A program made the position numbers and the translations under genes. Below the pieces are notes generated by a model. The model was given only the letters and a program-made list of their open reading frames with translations, did not search any database and was not told where the DNA came from. From IMG/VR virus record IMGVR_UViG_3300030329_000267, positions 1-35,293 of that record: 35,293 nucleotides of DNA; one strand, 5' to 3'. The DNA comes from a virus. Shown here piece after piece: positions 24,209-30,699 of the stretch (position 1 is its first letter; the number at the start of each line of letters is the position of its first letter).

Positions 24209-24317
24209 AATAGTAGAAAAAATTATAGACTGGTTAGATGATTATCTACCAATTATAATAGTGCCATTAGCAATTTTATTAATTCTAAGGGCTTTAATTC
24301 AAATAATAACACACTAG
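24201..24317 (+). CDS. Small membrane protein (38 aa)
   Basis: Overlaps the previous gene by eight bases. Amphipathic start (MIKIVEKIIDWLDDY), then a membrane helix (LPIIIVPLAILLILRALI). The stop is followed at once by TAGGAGGAAACA, the ribosome binding site of the SSB-like gene. Function unknown. Confidence 0.5.
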   Translation: MIKIVEKIIDWLDDYLPIIIVPLAILLILRALIQIITH

Positions 24318-24326
24318 GAGGAAACA

Positions 24327-24875
24327 ATGGCTTTTTTAAAACTAAAGAAAGCATTTCACATGGACAAACCTTTGTCAATTCAACTATTAACAGCACCATT
24401 AGATGTTGTTGCAGAAATGAATGATTTTGACACTATGGAATACAAATTTAAAGCTAAAAATGTTGGTTCTGATTTTGAAACAAAAGAAAAAGGCTCTTTT
24501 GCAATTAGGAACAATCAAGAGTTTGACTTTGTTATTTCAGAGGCTTTGTATAAAAGTGTAAGTCTGTACGATAAAGACTCTATGATTAAGATTGTGATGA
24601 AAAAAACAAAGGAAAGTAAAGCTGGGTTTGTATGGGATGTACAGCCAATGAGTGCAGATAATGTGGTTCAAGAATCTAAAAAAAGCTCAGACACTTCATT
24701 GGATATAAAATGGGGTATGGCTTTTAATAATGCAACAAGGTTAGTATCAAGTGAAAAACTGCACGAAGAAACAGACATCAATGATAAAGTTGCATTAGTT
24801 GAAATGATTATGCCAAAGATGTTTAAAATTGCTTGTTCAATGCCAGACAAATCAGATGATGATTTACCATTTTGA
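24327..24875 (+). CDS. Putative single-stranded DNA-binding protein
   Basis: 182 residues with a very strong GGAGG site. The final residues, KSDDDLPF, match the acidic tip (DDDIPF) of bacterial SSB, which recruits replication and repair enzymes. The N-terminal two thirds is beta-rich (FDTMEYKFKAKNV... SMIKIVMKKTKESKAGFVWDV) as for an OB fold, then a helical segment. It lies among nuclease and replication genes. Sequence in the core is not like host SSB, so it is a phage-type SSB by inference. Confidence 0.65.
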   Translation: MAFLKLKKAFHMDKPLSIQLLTAPLDVVAEMNDFDTMEYKFKAKNVGSDFETKEKGSFAIRNNQEFDFVISEALYKSVSLYDKDSMIKIVMKKTKESKAGFVWDVQPMSADNVVQESKKSSDTSLDIKWGMAFNNATRLVSSEKLHEETDINDKVALVEMIMPKMFKIACSMPDKSDDDLPF

Positions 24876-25018
24876 TGATTAAAAACGGAATAAGATGGAT
24901 GATTAGTTTTTATACTGAGTTGCTGTATTCAAATAAAATAAAAGTTGCAGGTTCAGCGCATAACAGGTTAAGGGAACTGCAGTTAAAGTATATTGATGAA
25001 AAAAAATCAAAAAACTAA
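24875..25018 (+). CDS. Small basic protein (47 aa)
   Basis: Starts in a TGATG overlap with the SSB-like gene. Contains IRWMISFYTELLYSNKIKVA and NRLRELQLKYIDEKKS, mostly helical. It overlaps the HNH gene start by 23 bases in another frame. No family recognised. Confidence 0.5.
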   Translation: MIKNGIRWMISFYTELLYSNKIKVAGSAHNRLRELQLKYIDEKKSKN

Positions 25019-25352
25019 ACTTAATAAATTAGTTAGGGAATATATCATCCTTAGAGATAAATGTTGCTTGAGGTGTGGAAAAACTCAAAATCTTCATGCC
25101 TCACACATTTATCCAAGAGGAAAATACCCTAAAATGGCTTTTGATGTTAATAATGTAAAAGCCTTGTGTTTAGGTTGTCACTTATACTGGTGGCATAAAC
25201 ACCCTATAGAGGCTAAGGAGTGGGCAGAAAAAACATTAGGTAAGGTAAGGTTAAGGCAATTAAAAAAACAAGCAAATACAATAAATAAAAACAAATTAGA
25301 TTATCAAATAATTAAAAATGAATTAGAAAAAAAAATAGGAGAATTAGAATGA
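24996..25352 (+). CDS. HNH-type nuclease, NinG-like
   Basis: 118 residues from ATG 24996. CLRCGK (Cys24, Cys27), LHASHIYPRG (His34, His37), NNVKALCLGCH (Asn53, Cys58, Cys61, His62) follow the order of an HNH fold with a structural zinc, as in NinG-type recombination proteins and many phage HNH enzymes. The tail is a Lys-rich coiled coil. It may resolve recombination intermediates, or could act as a freestanding homing nuclease. It overlaps the GIY-YIG gene by four bases. Confidence 0.7.
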   Translation: MKKNQKTKLNKLVREYIILRDKCCLRCGKTQNLHASHIYPRGKYPKMAFDVNNVKALCLGCHLYWWHKHPIEAKEWAEKTLGKVRLRQLKKQANTINKNKLDYQIIKNELEKKIGELE

Positions 25353-25810
25353 ATAATTATTTAAGCACGCCTCATTATCAAATTGATTTATTAAGAGAGG
25401 ATGCCAGAAAAACATATAAAGAGTTTATAAAAATTCATAATGAGTTTAGGTCTTTAAGACTAAATGTTGCTGAGATAAAAGAGTGGGCTGAATATGAGCT
25501 TACTAAATTATATGAAATTCCTCAAGAATATGAACTAGATAGTAAGTATGAATGTCACATATACTTTATAAGATGTTTAGATTCTGTCAAAATTGGTTAT
25601 AGTAAAAACCCTAGAATGAGACTATCAGCATTACAAACAGCTAATCCAAACAAATTAGAATTATTATACTCATTCCCCTCTTTTAAACATAGGGAAGAAA
25701 CAATACACGAAGATTTGAAACATCTTAGAAAAAGTGGCGAATGGTTTAAATATAATGATGAAGTAGATGAATATATAAAAACAATAAAAAAGGAGGAAAA
25801 AAATGGCTAA
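25349..25810 (+). CDS. GIY-YIG superfamily nuclease, T5orf172-like
   Basis: 153 residues. A helical N-terminus (to about 65), then the nuclease-like core: HIYFIRC (70-76), VKIGYSKNPRMRLSALQ (80-96, Arg91), His120, and SGEWFKY (129-135). This order matches the T5orf172/MUG113 branch of GIY-YIG, in which IYFI and KIGYS replace the GIY and YIG motifs. Activity is likely but the target is unknown. Paired with the HNH gene upstream. Confidence 0.75.
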   Translation: MNNYLSTPHYQIDLLREDARKTYKEFIKIHNEFRSLRLNVAEIKEWAEYELTKLYEIPQEYELDSKYECHIYFIRCLDSVKIGYSKNPRMRLSALQTANPNKLELLYSFPSFKHREETIHEDLKHLRKSGEWFKYNDEVDEYIKTIKKEEKNG

Positions 25811-25961
25811 AAAATTATCTGAAATAGAGAGATCACTTTATGAGTCTCACTTACAAACTAAGGAAACTTTAATTGATGTAATAAGGGACATGATTGATGT
25901 TATTAAAGTTGTAAACAAAATTCAAAATAGAGTACAAAAGTTGGAGGAAAAGAATGGCTAA
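25803..25961 (+). CDS. Small coiled-coil protein (52 aa)
   Basis: Strong AAAAAGGAGGAAAAA site. Entirely helical (LSEIERSLYESHLQTKE... VVNKIQNRVQKLEEKNG). Overlaps the replication-initiator-like gene by eight bases, and its final codons supply that gene's GGAGG site. Possibly an accessory subunit; no family recognised. Confidence 0.6.
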   Translation: MAKKLSEIERSLYESHLQTKETLIDVIRDMIDVIKVVNKIQNRVQKLEEKNG

Positions 25962-26715
25962 AAGGTTTATTGATACTAAAATATGGGACAAGGCTTGGTT
26001 TAGGAGACTAACACCTAAAAATAAATTGATCTGGATTTATTTATTAACAAGGTGTGATCATGCTGGTATTTGGGATGCAGATTGGGAGGCATCAGAGTTT
26101 TTTATTGGAGATTATGTTTCTTTTGATGAACTACCAAAAGAGATTACATCCAAAATGAAGTATATAGATGGTGAAGATCAATATTTTATACCATCATTTA
26201 TTGATTTTCAATATGGTGAATTGAAAGAAAACAGTAAACCTCATTTAAGTGTATTAAAAAGATTAACTGAAAAGGGTTTGCATAGGGTATCTAATACCCT
26301 TAAAGATAAAGATAAGGTTATAAATAAGGTTAAAGGAAAAGAAGAAAGGGAGATTGATTTTGCATCTAATGTAAAAAAAAAAGCAAAACAAATTGAAAAC
26401 ATATCAGAAGAACAGGTAAATAATTTTATTTATTACTGGACAGAATCAAATGAAAATGGAAAGAAATTAAAATTTGAGATGCAAAAAACATTTGACATAA
26501 AGCGCAGGTTAATGAAATGGAGGAATAATGATTTTGAGTGGTCAAAAAATGGAAAAGAAAAAAAATCTTTTGAATCTAATTTTACAAAAACACCAACAGG
26601 TTTTTATAGGGCTTTCTGTTCAAGATGTGGTAAAAAAGAACTACCTATAAATAAATGGCAATTAAAAGAAGGGTCAAGTTGTTGCAGGGTAGAATATGTC
26701 ACAGAAAAACCCTGA
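25954..26715 (+). CDS. Replication-initiator-like protein with winged helix and C-terminal Cys cluster
   Basis: 253 residues. The N-terminus (KIWDKAWFRRLTPKNKLIW, YLLTRCDHAGIWDADWE) is the conserved start of phage replication initiator or helicase-loader proteins with a winged helix. A basic linker (140-160) leads to a second helical region (EQVNNFIYYWTESNENG... FDIKRRLMKWRNNDF), typical of the same group. It ends with CSRCGKKELP...SSCC, a possible zinc site. It probably binds the phage origin and recruits host replication proteins. Confidence 0.65.
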   Translation: MAKRFIDTKIWDKAWFRRLTPKNKLIWIYLLTRCDHAGIWDADWEASEFFIGDYVSFDELPKEITSKMKYIDGEDQYFIPSFIDFQYGELKENSKPHLSVLKRLTEKGLHRVSNTLKDKDKVINKVKGKEEREIDFASNVKKKAKQIENISEEQVNNFIYYWTESNENGKKLKFEMQKTFDIKRRLMKWRNNDFEWSKNGKEKKSFESNFTKTPTGFYRAFCSRCGKKELPINKWQLKEGSSCCRVEYVTEKP

Positions 26716-26959
26716 ACATATTATTGAATATATTTTAAAAAAAACAGAACGCAAGTGGTCTAGAGAGCATTGGAAATTTAAGAAAAAATATAAAAAAGTG
26801 GAATATTCATTAGATAATACAATATGTTACTGTGAAATATGTGGACAGACTTGGAGTAAAGTTCCAGATTGGGTTGATCCTTTAAAATGGAGAAAGTATC
26901 CAAAAGGTAATGTTCCTACTATTGGCAAAAAAAGAAAAATTTGCAGGGGTTGTAAATGA
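26696..26959 (+). CDS. Zinc-ribbon protein (87 aa)
   Basis: Overlaps the initiator-like gene end. A basic N-terminus (LKKTERKWSREHWKFKKKYK) precedes CYCEICGQTWSK and a C-terminal PTIGKKRKICRGCK. The CxxC, W, PTIG, CxxC order is shared with the protein at 22293-22529. Likely nucleic-acid binding. Confidence 0.65.
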   Translation: MSQKNPEHIIEYILKKTERKWSREHWKFKKKYKKVEYSLDNTICYCEICGQTWSKVPDWVDPLKWRKYPKGNVPTIGKKRKICRGCK

Positions 26960-27348
26960 AACAAGTAACTCTATTTAAAGAAGATTCAACTGATGAATCA
27001 AAGTACACAAAGAAAGTTGATGTTCCATTATATGAACCTAAAAACAAAAAGCCTCATGTATTGGAATTATATGATCAAAATAAAACAAATCAACTTATTG
27101 CAAACATAGAAGCATCATCAGTTTCAGAAGATGATAAGAAGTTTCTTATTGAATCAGCAAAGAGACATACAGTTTTTAATTATGAAAAAATAGCTGATTA
27201 CTATGCACACTCATCAAAGGAAGTACAGCAACTCATGGAACAATCAGCACTGGTGATAATTGATTTTGAAAAGGCTCTAGTAAATGGCTATGTAAATCTT
27301 TCTCAGGATATGAAAAAAGAATACTTAGAACACTATGAAGAAGAATAA
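26956..27348 (+). CDS. Conserved phage protein of unknown function (130 aa)
   Basis: ATGA overlap with the zinc ribbon. The N-terminal 40 residues look disordered. The C-terminal part (FLIESAKRHTVFNYEKIADY, AHSSKEVQQLMEQSALVIID, FEKALVNGYVNLS) is the conserved domain; I recall similar segments in phages with nucleotide- or DNA-modifying genes, but cannot give it a function. It overlaps the glycosyltransferase-like gene by 14 bases, suggesting a shared task. Confidence 0.6.
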   Translation: MKQVTLFKEDSTDESKYTKKVDVPLYEPKNKKPHVLELYDQNKTNQLIANIEASSVSEDDKKFLIESAKRHTVFNYEKIADYYAHSSKEVQQLMEQSALVIIDFEKALVNGYVNLSQDMKKEYLEHYEEE

Positions 27349-28195
27349 CTATTGTGTATTTATTTTAAGTAATGGCAGACCAGATGATGTAATTACTTAT
27401 AAGACACTTAAAAAATGTGGATACACTGGTAAGGTATTTATAGTTGTAGATGATGAAGATAGTAAGATAGATCAATACAAGAAAAACTTTCAAAATGTAA
27501 TAGTCTTTAATAAGAACTTAATTTCTAAAAAATTTGATCAGTTTGATAATTTTAAAAACAAAAATACAGTAGTATATGCAAGAAATGCTTGTTTTGAAAT
27601 TGCAAAAAAACTAGGATACAAATACTTTGTACAGTTAGATGATGATTATAGGGCTTTTGAGTACAGGAAAATAAAAAATGATAAATTAGCTGTTGAATCT
27701 GTAAAGAGTTTAGACAATGTATTTGGAATCATGGTGAGATTTATTTCTGAAACACCTACAACATCTATTGCACTGGCACAGGGTGGTGATTTTATTGGTG
27801 GAGTAAACAATGATTTTGCAGTTAAAGGTGGTTTAAAAAGAAAAGCAATGAACAGCTTTGTATGTTCTACAGATAAACCTTTTTACTTTTATGGAAGAAT
27901 CAATGAGGATGTAAACACTTATGTTCTTTTAGGAAGTAGGGGTTATTTATTTTTTACAACTTATCTGGCATCATTAGTTCAGAAACAAACACAAAAAACA
28001 AAAGGTGGGATGTCTGATGTTTACCTTGATAATGGTACATATTTAAAAAGTTTTTATTCTGTAATATGCTCACCTAGCTCAGTAAAAATAAAAGCACTAA
28101 ATGCAAATCATAAAAGAGTGCATCATAGTATCAAATGGATAAATGCAGTACCAAAGATAATATCAGAAGGATATAAAAAATATGAAAGTAATTAG
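27335..28195 (+). CDS. Putative DNA-base glycosyltransferase, TAGT-like (GT-A fold)
   Basis: 286 residues. The start FILSNGRPDDVITYKTLKKC, then VFIVVDDED, YARNACFEIAKKLGY and VQLDDDYRAFEYR (Asp102-104) fits a GT-A fold sugar transferase with a DDD metal motif. It resembles the TET-associated glycosyltransferase group described in phages, which act on oxidised bases in DNA. Later motifs include FYGRINEDVNTYV and KGGMSDVYLDNGTYLKSFY. No TET/JBP oxygenase is in view, so the acceptor may be another modified base or a protein. It overlaps the next gene by 14 bases. Confidence 0.65.
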   Translation: MKKNNYCVFILSNGRPDDVITYKTLKKCGYTGKVFIVVDDEDSKIDQYKKNFQNVIVFNKNLISKKFDQFDNFKNKNTVVYARNACFEIAKKLGYKYFVQLDDDYRAFEYRKIKNDKLAVESVKSLDNVFGIMVRFISETPTTSIALAQGGDFIGGVNNDFAVKGGLKRKAMNSFVCSTDKPFYFYGRINEDVNTYVLLGSRGYLFFTTYLASLVQKQTQKTKGGMSDVYLDNGTYLKSFYSVICSPSSVKIKALNANHKRVHHSIKWINAVPKIISEGYKKYESN

Positions 28196-28958
28196 TTTAG
28201 GAATGGGTGTACAAAGCACAGCAATGTACATGATGAGTAGTAAAAACATAATAGAAAGAGCAGACCATGCAGTATTTGCTGATCCCGGTGCAGAACTTCC
28301 TAGAACTTATGATATTTTAGAAATGTTGCAAGATTGGGCATCACTAAATAATGGCATACCTATTCATGTAGTCAATGAAAGAAATCTTTTGCAAGATATA
28401 TTAAAAAAACAAAATTCACAAGGTGTAAGATGGGCATCAATACCAGCATTTAGTGAAAGCGGTGGAATGGTAAGAAGGCAATGCACAGGAGAATACAAAA
28501 TTCAACCTGTAATAAAAAAGACTAGAGAACTTCATGGATTAAAACCAAGACAAAGAATGCCTAAAACAGAAATGTGGCTAGGAATTACATTAGATGAAAT
28601 TCAAAGAATGAAAGAGAGTCAGTTACCAAGAATCGATTATGTTTATCCATTAATAAATCAAAGAATGAGCAGATCAGATTGTTACAAGGTTTTTAAAAGA
28701 TTTAATTTTCCAATACCTCCAAAATCATCATGTACATTTTGCCCATATCATTCAGATAAAAATTGGAAAGAAATAAAACAAAATCACCCAAAAGAATGGC
28801 AACAATGTATAGATGTAGACAATGCAATCAGAGATTCATCTAAAAGAGGATCAAAAGATAAAATGTATTTACATAGATCATTAGTACCATTAGAAAGAAT
28901 TGAGTTTGCAGACCAGCAAGAATTATTTATGTGTGAAGAAGGATTTTGTGGATTATAA
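28182..28958 (+). CDS. PAPS-reductase-like ATP pyrophosphatase (alpha-hydrolase superfamily)
   Basis: 258 residues. The N-terminal SLGMGVQSTAM (5-15) is a PP-loop that binds ATP. HAVFADPGAELPRTYDIL is the second strand of the fold. RRQCTGEYKIQPV and SSCTFCPYHSDKNW supply Cys residues that may bind an Fe-S cluster or carry sulfur. Phage members are often called PAPS reductases, but true sulfate reduction is doubtful; base thiolation or DndC-like DNA sulfur chemistry are alternatives. Coupled to the TAGT-like gene, it may belong to a DNA-modification unit. Confidence 0.75.
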   Translation: MKVISLGMGVQSTAMYMMSSKNIIERADHAVFADPGAELPRTYDILEMLQDWASLNNGIPIHVVNERNLLQDILKKQNSQGVRWASIPAFSESGGMVRRQCTGEYKIQPVIKKTRELHGLKPRQRMPKTEMWLGITLDEIQRMKESQLPRIDYVYPLINQRMSRSDCYKVFKRFNFPIPPKSSCTFCPYHSDKNWKEIKQNHPKEWQQCIDVDNAIRDSSKRGSKDKMYLHRSLVPLERIEFADQQELFMCEEGFCGL

Positions 28959-28966
28959 CTGTTAGG

Positions 28967-28986
28967 TAAGGGTTACTAAACCCTTA
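28967..28986 (+). terminator. Perfect 8-bp hairpin between operons
   Basis: TAAGGGTT (28967-28974) and AACCCTTA (28979-28986) form a perfect inverted repeat with loop ACTA, nine bases after the PAPS-reductase-like stop. No U-tract follows, so it is a weak terminator at best. Its right arm is part of the ACTAAACCCTTAT block shared with 20878, so it may instead be an operator. Confidence 0.45.
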
Positions 28987-29023
28987 TTAAACTGTTTGGA
29001 TATTCAATATTTTGTTGTATATT
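28975..29023 (+). promoter_or_regulatory. Promoter/operator region upstream of the 29062 operon (motif copy 2)
   Basis: ACTAAACCCTTAT (28975-28987), six bases, then GTTTGGAT (28994-29001). TTGGAT as -35 with a 16-base spacer leads to TATATT (29018-29023) as -10, a reasonable sigma70-type promoter. Transcription would start near 29030, about 30 bases before the first gene. The same two blocks occur upstream of 20980 with a spacing ten bases longer. Confidence 0.55.
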
Positions 29024-29061
29024 ACTTTGTGAATAATAATAAAAAAACAAAGGGATTAAAC

Positions 29062-29268
29062 ATGGAAATAAAAATTGGAGATAAATTGGAACTAAATTGG
29101 GAACATGATAACATTACTGTAGATGTTATAGATATTGATGCTTGTGAAAGAGGGTTAATAACTGTAGATGTTATTGGAAGTACACACTGTTATGAAATGA
29201 GTGGAGATGAGGATTTAGGACAATTTTGGGGAAAAGCTACAATAATATCAGTTAAAGGGGGGAAGTAA
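29062..29268 (+). CDS. Small acidic beta protein (68 aa)
   Basis: ATG 29062 with AAAGGGATTAAAC upstream. The reading frame is open further upstream, but that part overlaps the promoter. MEIKIGDKLELNWEHDNITV and VIDIDACERGLITVDVI give a small beta-barrel-like domain. It ends VKGGK over the next ribosome binding site. No family recognised. Confidence 0.65.
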   Translation: MEIKIGDKLELNWEHDNITVDVIDIDACERGLITVDVIGSTHCYEMSGDEDLGQFWGKATIISVKGGK

Positions 29269-29432
29269 TGAATCAAGAACAAAAAGACCTATTGGTTTTT
29301 CTTGTAAGGCAAGAAAGGGTTAGACTTAACTCTCTTCGTTGGAAAATAAGTACTTACGAAGATCGTAAAGTGGTAAGAAAAGAAATTTTATTATGCAACC
29401 TAACGCTTAAATCTTTAAAAGGAGGTAAGTAA
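29268..29432 (+). CDS. Small basic helical protein (54 aa)
   Basis: TAATG junctions at both ends, with AAAGGGGGG before its start. Helical and basic (LLVFLVRQERVRLNSLRWKI, DRKVVRKEILLCN), ending LKGGK. Function unknown; the size and charge would suit a regulator or a nucleic-acid binder. Confidence 0.55.
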   Translation: MNQEQKDLLVFLVRQERVRLNSLRWKISTYEDRKVVRKEILLCNLTLKSLKGGK

Positions 29433-29806
29433 TGAAAGCAATTAAACTTCAAGCAGAACCATTTAAAAAAGTATTTTTAGATTATTTAATTGTAAATACT
29501 TGGAATAATGATGATTTTGTTTTAAAAAGCACAGAATCAAGACTTCCAAACGATCCACATTTTTATGAGTGCCATCTTGGAAACTATTCAACTGTAGAGG
29601 ATGCAATGGAGTCGGCTGTTACTTATTTTATGATGAAAAGAATAGATGTATTTCATAAACAAATTCACCACAGAACACTTGGTACAAAAACATGGGGTGA
29701 GTGGTTTGTTTTTAGTGAAATCTTAGTCAAAGAGGGTTTGCCAATGCCTAATGAATTAAAAAGCAGTTCTTCATATACAATAGAACTAAGACAAGAAAGG
29801 AGTTAA
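29432..29806 (+). CDS. Hypothetical protein (124 aa)
   Basis: Strong AAAGGAGGTAAGTA site. DYLIVNTWNNDDFVLKST, FYECHLGNYSTVEDAMESAV, then WGEWFVFSEILVKEG. The strand followed by an S-T-V-E-D-A-M-x-x-A helix recalls the proteins at 21387 and 21749, a possible small family of unknown function. Confidence 0.6.
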   Translation: MKAIKLQAEPFKKVFLDYLIVNTWNNDDFVLKSTESRLPNDPHFYECHLGNYSTVEDAMESAVTYFMMKRIDVFHKQIHHRTLGTKTWGEWFVFSEILVKEGLPMPNELKSSSSYTIELRQERS

Positions 29807-29810
29807 AAAT

Positions 29811-30047
29811 ATGACAAAAACAAATAAAGAATCAGAAATTTGGTATGCTGAAAAAACTACTTGGGATGATGGCTATATGGGTTCAGATAGGTTGCCAAAA
29901 TGGATAATAAAAAGATATGATGAAAGTTTAAATAAGGATCAACGTGAGTTTAGTGAGTTAAATGTTGTATGTAAGGTTCAAGGTTCTGATAAAGATGCTA
30001 AAAGGTATAAGGATTTAATTTTAAATGCTGTAAATGGAGTTGAATAA
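29811..30047 (+). CDS. Hypothetical protein (78 aa)
   Basis: AAAGGAGTTAAAAAT precedes the ATG. Contains IWYAEKTTWDDGYMGSDRLP and ELNVVCKVQGSDKDAKRYK. Acidic, mixed alpha/beta. Last gene before a clear terminator, so it closes the operon that starts at 29062. No family recognised. Confidence 0.6.
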   Translation: MTKTNKESEIWYAEKTTWDDGYMGSDRLPKWIIKRYDESLNKDQREFSELNVVCKVQGSDKDAKRYKDLILNAVNGVE

Positions 30048-30079
30048 AAAACAATACTAACCACAAACCACTAAAAAAA

Positions 30080-30110
30080 GCCTCAGTTAATTCTGGGGCT
30101 TTTGTATTTT
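30080..30110 (+). terminator. Rho-independent terminator
   Basis: GCCUCAG (30080-30086), loop UUAAUU, CUGGGGC (30093-30099), then UUUUGUAUUUUU. Seven base pairs with one U.G, preceded by a run of A. It is the clearest intrinsic terminator in the window and separates the early-type genes from the packaging operon. Confidence 0.85.
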
Positions 30111-30114
30111 TAAA

Positions 30115-30142
30115 ATAACATATATTCTTTATAAATTATAAA
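30115..30142 (+). promoter_or_regulatory. Candidate promoter for the packaging/head operon
   Basis: ATAACA (30115-30120), 16 bases, TATAAA (30137-30142), just after the terminator and about 20 bases before the first gene. It matches a sigma70-type promoter moderately, but the stretch is so AT-rich that chance is a real possibility. Confidence 0.35.
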
Positions 30143-30164
30143 GTAAAAAATTAAAGCTAAAATT

Positions 30165-30353
30165 TTGTCTAATAATAAAAACAAGCTAGAAGGAATTACT
30201 CTCACTACTGAATTAGTAGGTATTAAGAATCTTAAAACAACAGGTAATTATAGGCTTGAATTTGATGTTTACGAAATAGATACTCACAAAGTCAAAGAAC
30301 TTATAGACAAGCTAAATAAAGCCTTTGTAATGGCTTTAGTAGAATATGACTGA
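30165..30353 (+). CDS. Hypothetical protein before the terminase genes (62 aa, TTG start)
   Basis: The frame has no ATG near its beginning, so TTG 30165 is the likely start, with a poor ribosome binding site. SNNKNKLEGITLTTELVGI, then GNYRLEFDVYEIDTHKVKEL, is an alpha/beta sequence that looks like a genuine folded protein. It overlaps the small terminase start by eight bases. Confidence 0.5.
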   Translation: MSNNKNKLEGITLTTELVGIKNLKTTGNYRLEFDVYEIDTHKVKELIDKLNKAFVMALVEYD

Positions 30354-30699
30354 TAAACAAACGCAAAACAAACGCTCTAATCATAAGGAAAATGGAGATT
30401 TTGCCAAAGGCAATAACTTAGGTAATAGATGGAAAAAAGGCGAATCTGGAAACCCTAATGGAAGAAGAAATGCTTATACAGACTTAATAAAAGAATATAG
30501 TTTCACAAAAATAAATGAAAAAGAAAGAAGGACAATTGTTGTTAGTAAATTATTTCAATTAGCAGAACGTGGAGACTTGAGAGCAATACAATTTATTATA
30601 GAAAGACTAGAGGGCAAAGCATTAGAACGTCAAGAACGAACAACAAAATCAGAACCTATACAAGTAATGGTAATAGATGATCAACTGGACAGTAAATAA
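30346..30699 (+). CDS. terS: Terminase small subunit (probable)
   Basis: 117 residues. FAKGNNLGNRWKKGESGNPN followed by GRR is the DUF5681-type start found in small phage proteins just upstream of terL. The helical rest (SKLFQLAERGDLRAIQFIIE, RLEGKALERQERT) would recognise phage DNA and recruit the large subunit. It overlaps terL by 23 bases. Confidence 0.7.
   Translation: MTDKQTQNKRSNHKENGDFAKGNNLGNRWKKGESGNPNGRRNAYTDLIKEYSFTKINEKERRTIVVSKLFQLAERGDLRAIQFIIERLEGKALERQERTTKSEPIQVMVIDDQLDSK

Noticed and set aside
28996-29061. N-terminal extension of the 29062 gene
   Set aside because: It would overlap the promoter -10 region, and the ribosome binding site AAGGGA serves ATG 29062.
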